Positions 55,062-63,863 of a stretch of DNA of 64,000 nucleotides are shown piece after piece. This stretch comes from JAOSJL01 sp963704035 (GTDB lineage Bacteria > Actinomycetota > Acidimicrobiia > IMCC26256 > JAOSJL01). The notes beneath the pieces were generated by a model, which searched no databases, had not been told where the DNA came from, and was given only the letters and a program-made list of their open reading frames with translations. The stretch covers positions 1,612,001 to 1,676,000 of the forward strand of contig CAVPGR010000004.1 of the NCBI GenBank assembly GCA_963704035.1, read 5' to 3'. Position 1 is the stretch's first letter, and the number at the start of each line of letters is the position of its first letter. The translations under genes were made by a program, and so were the position numbers.

Positions 55062-55607
55062 TCAGACAGTTCGAGCGGCCGCGACAGCCGAGATCGTTTC
55101 GTCCATCGTCGGGTAGTCGCCGATCGCCTTCCCCCGATACAGCCAGCGCAGCACGCCGCTGCTGTCGACGACCAGGACTCCGGGCAGCTGGAACGCATCG
55201 CCCGTGATCCGACCTTGTCGGTTTCCGCGTCGAAAGGACCTCCAGTAATTGCGGGCCCCTTGGGGACGGAGCATCTCCCACCAACGCATGCGGGGCAGAT
55301 CGACGGCCCGGTAGAGGTGGGAGTTCGGGTCAACGACCGCGGGGAATCCGAGCCCTTCGTCCATCAGATGTTGCGCCTGGTAGCCGGCGGCCGTGCCGAC
55401 AGCGAGTGCGGTCGCTCCCAGGCTCCGAACGCGTTCGTACTCGGCATTGAGCCTTTGAACGAACTCGAGGCAGGGAAGACAGCCGAAGTAGCGAAGGGCC
55501 ACGACGAGAAGAGGACCGCTGCTGAAGTAATCCGAGAGCGCGACCGAGGAGCCCGATGCGTCCTCGAGCTTCACATCGGGCATCGGCTGACCGACCGTGG
55601 CGATCAT
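55062..55607 (-). CDS. AhpC/TSA-family peroxiredoxin-like protein
   Basis: Thioredoxin-fold protein of 181 residues. A CxxC motif, Cys43 and Cys46 in LRYFGCLPCLEFVQ, sits at the end of the first strand, and GVLVVDSSGVLRWLYRGKAI is the later family element. It resembles the AhpC-TSA_2/peroxiredoxin-like group rather than a typical 2-Cys peroxiredoxin. It lies 27 bp behind the disulphide oxidoreductase on the same strand, a natural reductant partner by position. It is convergent with the FGGY kinase. Confidence 0.8.
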   Translation of the reverse strand: MIATVGQPMPDVKLEDASGSSVALSDYFSSGPLLVVALRYFGCLPCLEFVQRLNAEYERVRSLGATALAVGTAAGYQAQHLMDEGLGFPAVVDPNSHLYRAVDLPRMRWWEMLRPQGARNYWRSFRRGNRQGRITGDAFQLPGVLVVDSSGVLRWLYRGKAIGDYPTMDETISAVAAARTV

Positions 55608-55634
55608 CTTTCGACTCTCTCGTGGATGGCCATG

Positions 55635-57050
55635 TCAGCGACCGAACCGTCCGAGGCGGGCGAGCCACGAGTACTTCCGGAGCCTCTGGCGAAGGGCACC
55701 GGCGGCGGCGTTCTGCACGGCTGTGGCGTAGGTCGGATAGACGTGGACCAGAGCCGCGAGCTCGTCCACCTTCATGCCGCCTTCGATGGCGAGCGTCAGC
55801 TCCGAGATCAGCTCTCCCGCACCGGGCGCCAGGATGTGGGCACCGACGAGTCGCCGACGCGCGCACACGAGTCGAATCCAGCCGGTCGTGGCATCGGCGC
55901 GGGCACGGTCCGACGCGCCGAGATCCGACTCGTACACGCGAACCGAACGTCCGTGACGCTCACGGGCCTCCTCCTCGGTCAGTCCGGCGTGGGCCAGTTC
56001 GGGATCGGTGAACGTGCACCACGGCACAATCGCGTTCGCGCGCTGGTGGAGGGGAAGGAACATGTTCCGAACGGCCGTCGCTGCCTCGTAACTCGCAGAG
56101 TGCGTGAACTGATGGTGCCCCGCGACGTCGCCGACGGCGTAGATAGATTCGACCGCTGTGCGGAGCCTGTCGTCGGTTCGGATGCCGCTGTCGCCGACCT
56201 CCACGCCGACTTCTTCGAGGCCGAGGCCGTCGACGCGCGGTCGTCGCCCGGTCGCCACGAGTATCTGTTCGGCCTCGTAGCGCACGGGCCCGTTGGCCGA
56301 TCCGGCGTGGAGAACCTTTCCGGCGCCCTGCTTCTCGACATGCTCGGGGGTCACGCCGGCATCGATGAGCACCCCCTCGGCCCGAAGCACGGCGAGGAGC
56401 TTTCCGGCGAGAAGAGGTTCCTCCCGTCCCAGTGGCTGTGGCGCGATCTCGATGACCTGGGTGTCGACGCCGAGACGGTTCACGGCCTGGGCGATCTCGA
56501 TGGCGATCGTTCCGCCACCGACACACACCAGGCTGCCCGGTGGGTCGTCCAGACCGAACAGGTTGTCGGTGGTGAGGAATCCGGCCTCGCCCAGACCGCC
56601 GATTGGCGGAATCCGGGGCGTGCTCCCCGTGGCGAGAAGAACGAAGCGCGTGTGGAGGCGTCGGTCGCCCACGACCACCGTGTGCGGGTCCGCCAGGCGG
56701 GCGTCACCGAAGAAGAGATCGACACCGAGCCGCTCCCAACGCGCTGCGTTGTCGTCGGCGTCCTCCACTTCGCGCTGGACGGCGTGGATCCGTTTCCACA
56801 CGGAGCGCAGGTCGACATCGGGATCCACGGCCGGGATGCCGAGACGATCGGCCGTGCTCATCGCGTGTGCCGCCCGTGCCGACGCGATGAGGGACTTGCT
56901 CGGTACGCAGCCGGTCCAGAGGCAGTCGCCACCCAGGCGGTCACGTTCGACCGCTGCCACGCTGAGGCCCAGGTCGCGGGTGAATTCAGCCGCGGTGGAA
57001 CCGCCCGAGCCCATCCCCACGATGACGAGGTCGTACCGGTCGTGACGCAC
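55635..57050 (-). CDS. Class I pyridine nucleotide-disulphide oxidoreductase, mercuric-reductase-like
   Basis: FAD enzyme with the redox pair Cys43/Cys48 in GGDCLWTGCVPSKSL. FAD motif VIVGMGSGGSTAAEF, NAD motif VCVGGGTIAIEIAQAV, IYAVGDVAGHHQFTHSASYE and the dimer-interface ending VHVYPTYATAVQNAA. No N-terminal metal-binding domain and no C-terminal Cys pair, so mercury reduction is unlikely; the physiological disulphide is unknown. 471 residues. It sits between an amidase and a peroxiredoxin-like gene on one strand with gaps of 27-39 bp, so the three probably form an operon. Confidence 0.85.
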   Translation of the reverse strand: MRHDRYDLVIVGMGSGGSTAAEFTRDLGLSVAAVERDRLGGDCLWTGCVPSKSLIASARAAHAMSTADRLGIPAVDPDVDLRSVWKRIHAVQREVEDADDNAARWERLGVDLFFGDARLADPHTVVVGDRRLHTRFVLLATGSTPRIPPIGGLGEAGFLTTDNLFGLDDPPGSLVCVGGGTIAIEIAQAVNRLGVDTQVIEIAPQPLGREEPLLAGKLLAVLRAEGVLIDAGVTPEHVEKQGAGKVLHAGSANGPVRYEAEQILVATGRRPRVDGLGLEEVGVEVGDSGIRTDDRLRTAVESIYAVGDVAGHHQFTHSASYEAATAVRNMFLPLHQRANAIVPWCTFTDPELAHAGLTEEEARERHGRSVRVYESDLGASDRARADATTGWIRLVCARRRLVGAHILAPGAGELISELTLAIEGGMKVDELAALVHVYPTYATAVQNAAAGALRQRLRKYSWLARLGRFGR

Positions 57051-57089
57051 GCACGGACCATAACCCCCGACCCCGGCGGGGGATTCCGG

Positions 57090-58562
57090 TCAGGATCTGG
57101 CGGCGACCGGAGGCCGACGGTCGGCCCACGGTCGTGCCTCCTCGAGCTGGGAGGAGATGCGCACGAGCAGATCCTCGCGACCGGTGGCGGCCACGAGTTG
57201 CGATCCGACCGGCAGTCCGTCGTCGGTCCAGGAGAGAGGCAGAGAGGCGGCCGGCTGACCCGTCATGTTGAAGGGACCGGTGTAAGCCGCCATCGCGCTC
57301 TGACGTACGAGCCCGTCGAGCGGGTTGTCCTCGGGAGGGACCAACTCGCCGATCTTCGGCGGCGGGATCGCCAGCGTGGGCGTGAGGAGGAGATCGAAGC
57401 CACTCGCCCACCACGCGAGGACCCGCCGCGACCACTCGTGGAGCGCTTCGATCCCGGTGATGTACTGGGCGGCGGAGTAGTTGGCGGCGTTGTCGGCATA
57501 GAAGCCCGTCATCGGCTCCACGTCGTCCGCCGTGATCGCATATCCGATCCGTTCGCCCAACGCGTCGAGATCGGCCCGGACCCACGACGAGATGATGACG
57601 ACGAAGTGCTCGAGGACCGACGCGTCGGTCAACGCGTCGGAGACAGCCGGCTCGACGTGGTGTCCGAGAGACTCGAGCAGCGCGCCGGTTTCCTCAGCAG
57701 CGGCGACACATGCGGGATCGGTCTCGGAGAGGGGGCTGGTCGTGAGGAGCCCCACTCGCAGTGCACCGGGGTCGACGCCGACTTCGTCAGCGTAGGGACG
57801 TTCGGGTAGCGGCTCGCGGTAAGGATCCCCGGGCTCGGACCCGGCTATGGCGTCGAGAACAGCGGCCGAGTCGCGAACCGTCCGGGCCACGACGTGTCGC
57901 ACCACCAGTCCCTGCCACGGGTTCTGCTCATCAGGGCCCATCGACGTGCGACCCCGGGTGGGCTTCAGGCCGTACAGCCCACAGGCGCTCGAGGGAATAC
58001 GGATCGAGCCGCCCCCGTCACCGGCGTGACCCACGGGGACCATTCCCGAAGCGACTGCCGCGGCCGATCCCCCGCTGGAGCCGCCGGGCGTGTGCTCGGT
58101 GTTCCACGGGTTGCGGGTCGGCCCGAAGGCCCGGGGTTCGGTCGTGGGCATGAGGCCGAGTTCGGGCGTGTTGGTCTTGCCCACCGGGATGAAGCCCGCG
58201 CTGCGGAGGCGCTGGAACAGGAACGAATCGCGCTCGCCTGTCAGCCCGATGTCCTTCAGGAGCTGCATGCCGTGGCACACGGGATCGCCGGCCGACTCAC
58301 CGTCGTGGTCCTTCAGGACGATAGGGACTCCGCGGAACGGTCCGTCGGACACGTCGGCCCGCGTTCCGGCACGCCCGGCACCACGTGCGGCGTCGAGAGC
58401 CTTGTCGAACAGGGGATGGATGACGGCGTTGAGCTCGCCGTTCAGCTCCTCGACACGGGCGATCGCCGCTTCGACGAGCTCGACGGGCGTGGCGTCGCCC
58501 GAGCGGACGAGCTCGGCCTGGGCGGTGGCATCGAGGAAAGCGGTGTCATGCATGACGGGCAC
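57090..58562 (-). CDS. Amidase-signature hydrolase
   Basis: Serine amidase: Lys in VPIVLKDHDGESAGD, cis-Ser in AGDGGGSIRIPSSACGL, Ser nucleophile in TPGGSSGGSAAAVASG. The C-terminal half includes FDLLLTPTLAIPPPKIGEL and GPFNMTGQPAASLPL, like bacterial 6-aminohexanoate-type and general amidases. 490 residues from a GTG at 58562; an ATG three codons later is equally good. It is divergent from the P450 gene and leads the oxidoreductase-peroxiredoxin gene string. Substrate unknown. Confidence 0.9.
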   Translation of the reverse strand: MPVMHDTAFLDATAQAELVRSGDATPVELVEAAIARVEELNGELNAVIHPLFDKALDAARGAGRAGTRADVSDGPFRGVPIVLKDHDGESAGDPVCHGMQLLKDIGLTGERDSFLFQRLRSAGFIPVGKTNTPELGLMPTTEPRAFGPTRNPWNTEHTPGGSSGGSAAAVASGMVPVGHAGDGGGSIRIPSSACGLYGLKPTRGRTSMGPDEQNPWQGLVVRHVVARTVRDSAAVLDAIAGSEPGDPYREPLPERPYADEVGVDPGALRVGLLTTSPLSETDPACVAAAEETGALLESLGHHVEPAVSDALTDASVLEHFVVIISSWVRADLDALGERIGYAITADDVEPMTGFYADNAANYSAAQYITGIEALHEWSRRVLAWWASGFDLLLTPTLAIPPPKIGELVPPEDNPLDGLVRQSAMAAYTGPFNMTGQPAASLPLSWTDDGLPVGSQLVAATGREDLLVRISSQLEEARPWADRRPPVAARS

Positions 58563-58639
58563 GGTACCCGTCGGAGCCGCAGTATGGTGACGCTCGCGTC
58601 AGTTGGATGCTGATGACGAAGCGAGATGTGGAGAGCCCC

Positions 58640-59848
58640 ATGGGCGAGAAGCCGGAGACCCCTGAGTCCAACGCTTCGGGCACCGAACCGGGGGTGTTCG
58701 ATCCGGAAGTTGCCGCCAACCCTCAGCAGTTCCACGGGCCGATGCGCGAGGCATCGCCGGTCACGCGTCTCGAAGACATGGCGTTGCTGACCCGTCACGA
58801 AGACGTCCACGGAGCATTACGTTCCCCCGAGGTGTTCTCGTCGCAGTTCGACGCGATCCAGATCGGTCAGGTCAGGCCCCTGATTCCCCTTCAGATCGAT
58901 CCACCCGACCATGTGAAGTACCGGCGACTTCTCGACCCGCTGTTCGCGCCGCGTGAGGTCGCTGGCCTGGAGGACGATGTCCGTCGTCTTGCCGACGATC
59001 TCATCGACGATTTCATCGAGGACGGGCACTGCGAGTTCGACACCCAATTCGCTATTCCTTTCCCGTGCACGGTGTTTCTCCGTCTGATGGGACTTCCCCA
59101 CGAAGATCTCGACCTGTTCCTGCGCTTCAAGAACAACATCATCCGTCCCAAGGCCGGGGATCTCGAAGCACAGCAGGTGATCCGCAACGCCACCGGCCAG
59201 GAGATCTACGCCTACTTCGAGAAGGTCATCGACGAGCGGCAGCGGGAGCCCCGCGACGACCTCATCTCGGGCTTCCTCTCGGCCGAGGTAGACGGACACA
59301 GTCTCAGCCGCCACGACGTGCTCGACATCTGCTACCTGTTCCTCCTCGCCGGCCTCGACACCGTGACGGCCTCGCTCGGTTGTGCGATGTCGTACCTGGC
59401 CCAGCACCCCGACCGTCGCGACGCCCTGGTTGAAGACCCGTCGCTCATTCCCGGTGCCATCGAGGAGCTCCTCCGCTGGGAGACGCCGGTCCCCGCCGTC
59501 CCGCGCATGGTGATGGAGGACACCGAGGTCGACGGCGAGGCGCTGCACGCAGGCGAGACGGTGATGTGTCTGCTCGCCTCGGCCAACACCGACGAGGGGT
59601 ACTTCGACAACCCGGAGGACGTGGACTTCGAGCGCGAAGCGAACAAGCACCTCACGTTCGGAGCCGGTGTGCACCGCTGCCTCGGGTCGCACCTCGCCCG
59701 CCTCGAGATGCGGGTGGCTCTGGAGGCCTTACACCGTCGCATCGGCGACTACGCGCTGGCCGACGGCGAGGCTCCCCGCTACGGCATGGGGATCCGCGAG
59801 GTCGAGTACCTGCCACTCCTCTTCACGCCCGGTGTACGTGCCGGATGA
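58640..59848 (+). CDS. Cytochrome P450
   Basis: Haem monooxygenase of 402 residues, soluble bacterial class. I-helix oxygen motif LLAGLDTVTA near residue 240, ExxR in IEELLRWETPVP, and the haem loop FGAGVHRCLGSHLARLE with Cys near residue 347. DPPDHVKYRRLLDPLFAP is the usual C-helix region. The ATG at 58640 has GTGGAGAGCCCC before it; upstream in-frame ATGs at 58607 and 58613 are possible. The ferredoxin gene overlaps its stop (ATGA), so the electron donor is co-translated; the reductase is elsewhere. Substrate unknown. Confidence 0.93.
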   Translation: MGEKPETPESNASGTEPGVFDPEVAANPQQFHGPMREASPVTRLEDMALLTRHEDVHGALRSPEVFSSQFDAIQIGQVRPLIPLQIDPPDHVKYRRLLDPLFAPREVAGLEDDVRRLADDLIDDFIEDGHCEFDTQFAIPFPCTVFLRLMGLPHEDLDLFLRFKNNIIRPKAGDLEAQQVIRNATGQEIYAYFEKVIDERQREPRDDLISGFLSAEVDGHSLSRHDVLDICYLFLLAGLDTVTASLGCAMSYLAQHPDRRDALVEDPSLIPGAIEELLRWETPVPAVPRMVMEDTEVDGEALHAGETVMCLLASANTDEGYFDNPEDVDFEREANKHLTFGAGVHRCLGSHLARLEMRVALEALHRRIGDYALADGEAPRYGMGIREVEYLPLLFTPGVRAG

Positions 59849-60048
59849 GTCCACTCCGGGTCCACGTCGACACCGACCTCTGCGTCGGTCACGGCCGGTG
59901 CTACACGTTGGCTCCGGAGGTCTACGACGCCGACGAGTACGGCCACTGCGTCATCCCCGAGACGCGGGTGCCGCCCGAACACGAGACACAGGCACGCGTG
60001 GGAGCGGAGAACTGTCCCGAGGACGCCATTACCGTGGTCGAGGAGTGA
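59845..60048 (+). CDS. [3Fe-4S]-type ferredoxin
   Basis: 67-residue ferredoxin that should deliver electrons to the P450. Cluster ligands Cys13 and Cys19 (DLCVGHGRCYTLAPEVY) and Cys57 in AENCPEDAITV follow the C-x5-C ... C-P pattern of actinobacterial P450 ferredoxins. Cys35 is extra. The start overlaps the P450 stop; its end overlaps the convergent menE by 20 bp. Confidence 0.92.
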   Translation: MSPLRVHVDTDLCVGHGRCYTLAPEVYDADEYGHCVIPETRVPPEHETQARVGAENCPEDAITVVEE

Positions 60049-61273
60049 CGGCCCTTCCTCCTGTTGCAGTTGGGCCGCACGAGGAGCGCAGGCTGCCTCG
60101 CCTGATCTTGCCGCTCGCGGTCCGCGGGATCTCGCGAACCGAATGGATCTCACGGGGCAACGACGCAGCGCTGAGCCGTTCGGATCCGAACTCGCGTAGA
60201 TCCGCCAGTGTCGGAGGGTTCTCGGGATCTCTCGGTACGACGTGGGCGACGACGCGCTCGCCCCACTCCTCGTCGGGGGTACCGATCACCCCGACGTCGT
60301 CGACTCCCGGGTGTGCCGAGAGCGCCGCCTCCACCTGGGTCGGACTCACGTTGACGCCGCCCGAGATGATCATGTCGTCCCGCCGGTCGGTGACCCGCAG
60401 CCGTGGTGGGGATCCGTCGAGCGCTTTGCCGTCGAGAGCTTCTTCGACGAGTGCTCCGAGGTCGCCGGTGCGGAACCAGCCGTCGTCGGTGAACGCCGCC
60501 CGTGTGCGGTCCGGATCGCGGTGGTACCGAGGCATCACCACGTCGCCGCGAACCTGGATCTCTCGATCGTCCGCGATGCGCACGGTGACACCCTCGTCCG
60601 CCACGCCGTCGTGGACGCATCCACCCCAGGTTTCGGTCATGCCGTAGCTCGCGACCACATGCCCGCCGACCGCGTGGGCACGCTCGCGCAGGTCCGCCGG
60701 CACGGCCGCACCCCCCAGGAGCAGGACGCGGTATCCGTCGACGGGTGCGCCCGCGTCGAGAATCCGCTGGAGCATTGTCGGAACGAGCGACACGATCGAC
60801 GCACCCACCTTTCGGGGGGCTTGCGACACGGCATCGATGTCGAAGTTCTCGTGGAGAACGAGACCCTCGTCGTTCAGCCGGTGGCGGGCCAGGATGGCGA
60901 GCCCTGCGACGTGGTGGAGCGGCAGACAGCAGAGCCATGTGTCACCGTTGCCCGTATCGAGCGCGCTCGATGCGCCGCGTGCCATCGCGCGCATTCCTTC
61001 CCAAGTGAGAGTGACCGCGCGTGGGACGCTCGACGTCCCCGAGGTCATGACGACCGCCGCCACGTCGTCGTCGACGGAGATTCCGTCCGCTCGCCGGTGG
61101 CGGTTGTCGTCGACGATGTGGGTGGGGGCGAGCGCGTCGAGACGCGATCGGACCACGGCGGGCGGGGCGCTGGGATCGAGCACCGCCACCGCGTCACCGT
61201 CGTCCCAGGCGCGCTCGACAGCCCCCGCCGTCGTGGCCCGGGTCCCCAGGATCGCCACGAGGTGACGGCTCAT
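60029..61273 (-). CDS. menE: o-Succinylbenzoate-CoA ligase (MenE-like AMP-binding enzyme)
   Basis: Adenylate-forming enzyme that activates o-succinylbenzoate in menaquinone synthesis. VVMTSGTSSVPRAVTLTWEG is the nucleotide loop; ASYGMTETWGG, WFRTGDLGAL and VTDRRDDMIISGGVNVSPTQ are the core motifs; the catalytic Lys is in RTASGKIRR. 414 residues, short like MenE and without the extended N-terminal domain of most acyl-CoA synthetases. menB starts divergently about 86 bp away, which supports the assignment over a generic acyl-CoA ligase. Confidence 0.85.
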   Translation of the reverse strand: MSRHLVAILGTRATTAGAVERAWDDGDAVAVLDPSAPPAVVRSRLDALAPTHIVDDNRHRRADGISVDDDVAAVVMTSGTSSVPRAVTLTWEGMRAMARGASSALDTGNGDTWLCCLPLHHVAGLAILARHRLNDEGLVLHENFDIDAVSQAPRKVGASIVSLVPTMLQRILDAGAPVDGYRVLLLGGAAVPADLRERAHAVGGHVVASYGMTETWGGCVHDGVADEGVTVRIADDREIQVRGDVVMPRYHRDPDRTRAAFTDDGWFRTGDLGALVEEALDGKALDGSPPRLRVTDRRDDMIISGGVNVSPTQVEAALSAHPGVDDVGVIGTPDEEWGERVVAHVVPRDPENPPTLADLREFGSERLSAASLPREIHSVREIPRTASGKIRRGSLRSSCGPTATGGRAVTPRPR

Positions 61274-61359
61274 GGGTTCGTCGAGGGGGGATGGGAAACC
61301 GGTCTGCGCACACGGCTAGGGTAATCGTCGGAGTGATCGCTCCCAGAGTAAGGACACCC

Positions 61360-62214
61360 ATGGATTCGTCACCCATCCGCCCCGGTGCCGACTGGCGCCC
61401 CGTCGCCGCCCGCCGCCGGGATGCCTACGTCGACATCCGCCACGAGGCGGCCGACGGCATTGCCAAGATCACGATCAACCGTCCCGAGGTGCGCAACGCC
61501 TTTCGGCCGACGACCCTCTTCGAATTGCGCGACGCCTTCGACGTCGCCCGTGACGACCGCGAGACGGGCGTCATCGTGCTCACCGGAGAGGGACCCGACG
61601 CGTTCTGCTCGGGCGGTGACCAGCGTGTCCGCGGTGATGACGGATACAAGGACGAACAGGGGATCGGGAGGCTCAACGTTCTCGACCTCCAGATCCAGAT
61701 CCGGCGAACCCCCAAACCCGTGGTGGCGATGGTGGCGGGCTACGCCATCGGCGGCGGTCACGTGCTGCACGTCGTCTGCGACCTGACGATCGCCGCCGAC
61801 AACGCCCGCTTCGGCCAGACCGGCCCGAAGGTCGGCTCGTTCGACGGCGGGTACGGGTCGGGCCTACTCGCTCGGATGGTCGGCCAGAAGAAGGCCCGCG
61901 AGATCTGGTTTCTCTGCGAGCAGTACGACGCGCAGGCCGCACTCGACATGGGCCTGGTCAACACCGTGACGCCGCTCGCCGATCTCGAGGTGACCACTGT
62001 GGAGTGGTGCCGGAAGATGCTCCAGCACAGCCCACTGTCGCTTCGGATGTTGAAGGCGTCACTGAACGCCGCCGACGACGGTCTCGCCGGGATCCAGCAA
62101 CTGGCGGGTGACTCGACGCTGCTCTACTACATGACCGAAGAGGCCCAGGAAGGCCGCGACGCCTACGTGAACAAGCGCACTCCCGACTTCGACCGGTTCC
62201 CGAAAAGACCGTGA
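61360..62214 (+). CDS. menB: 1,4-Dihydroxy-2-naphthoyl-CoA synthase
   Basis: Crotonase-fold enzyme that closes the naphthoquinone ring. MenB-specific stretches include SGGDQRVRGDDGYKDEQGIG, VVAMVAGYAIGGGHVLHVVC and ARFGQTGPKVGSFDGGYGSG. The family's catalytic Asp lies in the GSFDGG segment. KPVVAMV and the C-terminal LLYYMTEEAQEGRDAYVNKR also fit. 284 residues from the ATG at 61360, which has AAGGAC before it. Its stop overlaps the menA GTG by four bases. Confidence 0.95.
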   Translation: MDSSPIRPGADWRPVAARRRDAYVDIRHEAADGIAKITINRPEVRNAFRPTTLFELRDAFDVARDDRETGVIVLTGEGPDAFCSGGDQRVRGDDGYKDEQGIGRLNVLDLQIQIRRTPKPVVAMVAGYAIGGGHVLHVVCDLTIAADNARFGQTGPKVGSFDGGYGSGLLARMVGQKKAREIWFLCEQYDAQAALDMGLVNTVTPLADLEVTTVEWCRKMLQHSPLSLRMLKASLNAADDGLAGIQQLAGDSTLLYYMTEEAQEGRDAYVNKRTPDFDRFPKRP

Positions 62215-63111
62215 CCCCCGCGCCGGCTGTGCCCGTGCCGACCGGCTGGCGGCTGTGGGTCGCCGGCGCCCGACCGCGGACGTTGAGTGCGGCGGTGGCG
62301 CCTGTGGTCGTAGGTGGCGCCGCGGCCGCGGGCTCCCCGGACCCTGTCTGGTGGCGCGCTGGCTCTGGCACTGGTGGTCTCTCTGGCGTTGCAGGTGGGC
62401 GTCAACTACGCCAACGACTACTCCGACGGTGTGCGGGGGACCGACACCCGCCGCGTCGGCCCGCTGAGACTCACCGCCACCGGAGCTGCTCCGGCTTCGG
62501 CGGTTCGCGCCGCGGCGATCACTGCGTTCGGCGTCGCGGCAGTGGCGGGCGGCGTGCTCTGCCTCGTCGTCAGCCCGTGGTTGTTTCTCGTCGGTGGTGC
62601 GGCGATTGCTGCGGGTGTGCTCTACACGGGCGGTCCACGCCCGTACGGATATTCCGGGCTCGGTGAGCTGATGGTCCTGGTCTTCTTCGGATACGTGGCG
62701 ACGGTCGGCACCACCTACGTCGTGGCCGAGCACCTGAGTGCCGCCGCTTGGTGGGGTGCAACCGGCGTCGGGCTTCTCGCGGCTGCACTTCTCCTCGTCA
62801 ACAACATCCGTGACCGGGTGACCGACGCCGCCGTGGGGAAGCGGACGCTCGCGGTGCGGGTCGGTGATCGAACTGCGCGTGTGCTCTACGGCGCGGCGGC
62901 CGTCGGAGGTGTCCTGATGGCGGTACCCCTTGCGTGGACCAGCGCATGGGCGCTCGTCGCTCTGGTCGCCGTCGCGCCCGTGGCCATTCTCACGCGTGTC
63001 GTTCTTCGTGCCCGGGAGCCCGCCGCGCTCATTCCGGCGCTCGCAGGCACAGGGCGGATTCAGATTCTGTGGTCCCTACTCGTAGCCGCGGGATTGGTGG
63101 TCGGGTCGTGA
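62211..63111 (+). CDS. menA: 1,4-Dihydroxy-2-naphthoate polyprenyltransferase (one frameshift)
   Basis: Membrane UbiA-type enzyme attaching the isoprenoid tail to DHNA. It begins WRLWVAGARPRTLSAAVAPV, carries the Asp-rich prenyl-diphosphate site NYANDYSDGVRGTDT, TGGPRPYGYSGLGELMVLVF and the second Asp motif NNIRDRVTDAAVGKRTLAVR. About eight membrane helices. A single extra base near 62351-62358 separates the first 50 residues from the rest; removing it gives DPVWWRLALALVVSLAL. About 299 residues. The GTG start overlaps menB. Its end overlaps menH (opposite strand) by 52 bp. Confidence 0.93.
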
Positions 63112-63863
63112 CTCGTGTCGACGGCTGTGAGGAAATCGGCGATGAGGCCCGCGGTCAGGCCCGGGCGCTCCAGGTGAACGGCGTGGCCCGCATCGTCCAC
63201 CACCGCGGGAATCACGTGAGCGCCGGTCGCGTCGGACATGGAGCCGGCGAGTACCGCGAACTTCTGGTCGCGTGCTCCTGCGATCAACAGCGTCGGTGGT
63301 GCCAGATCCGCCAAACGGTTCCACACGGGTTCCTGGGAGCCCGCGCCGAGAACGCGGAAGGTCCGCGCGAGCGCCTCGGCGTCGTTGTCGGCGCGTTCGG
63401 CCAGACCCGCGGCGTCAGAAGGCAGCGTGTCGAAGAGCGGCAGGGCGAGCCACGCCTCGAGGAAGGCCTCAGTGCCGATCCGTTCGAGAGTGTCGGCGAG
63501 TTCGGCGTCGGCGTCTCGGCGTCGGGAACGCTCGGCGGGATCGTCGATACCCGGCGACGCTCCGATGAGAACCGCGGCACGCATGAGATCGGGCCGGTCG
63601 AGCGCCAGTCGAAGAACGAGACGCCCGCCCATCGAGTAGCCGACGTAGGCCGCCTCGCCCCCGAGATCGCCGAGCTCGGCCGCTGCTGCTTCGAACGAGG
63701 TCGCCGACTCAGCGGTGCGTTCGCCGTGGCCGGGCAATTCGACGGTTCGCACCTCGAAGGAATCGCTCAGTACATCGGCCACGGGACGCCACGATGCCGC
63801 CGTCTGCGTGAACCCGTGAACCAGTACGACTCGCACCGTCCCATTGTGACCGGCGACTGACAT
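63060..63863 (-). CDS. menH: Alpha/beta hydrolase, probable MenH (SHCHC synthase)
   Basis: Probable 2-succinyl-6-hydroxy-2,4-cyclohexadiene-1-carboxylate synthase. VVLVHGFTQTAASWRPVADV, VELPGHGERTAES and the nucleophile elbow AYVGYSMGGRLVLRLAL match the MenH group; GAGHAVHLERP-like sequence (DDAGHAVHLERPGLTAGLI) holds the catalytic His. About 268 residues from the ATG at 63863, which would overlap the divergent menD start; the GTG at 63836 just before RVVLVHGF is an alternative. menA and menD as neighbours support the role. Confidence 0.8.
   Translation of the reverse strand: MSVAGHNGTVRVVLVHGFTQTAASWRPVADVLSDSFEVRTVELPGHGERTAESATSFEAAAAELGDLGGEAAYVGYSMGGRLVLRLALDRPDLMRAAVLIGASPGIDDPAERSRRRDADAELADTLERIGTEAFLEAWLALPLFDTLPSDAAGLAERADNDAEALARTFRVLGAGSQEPVWNRLADLAPPTLLIAGARDQKFAVLAGSMSDATGAHVIPAVVDDAGHAVHLERPGLTAGLIADFLTAVDTSHDPTTNPAATSRDHRI

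Noticed and set aside
55635..57050. Mercury-resistance operon
   Set aside because: The reductase-like enzyme lacks the C-terminal cysteine pair and metal-binding domain, and no merR, merT or merP is nearby.
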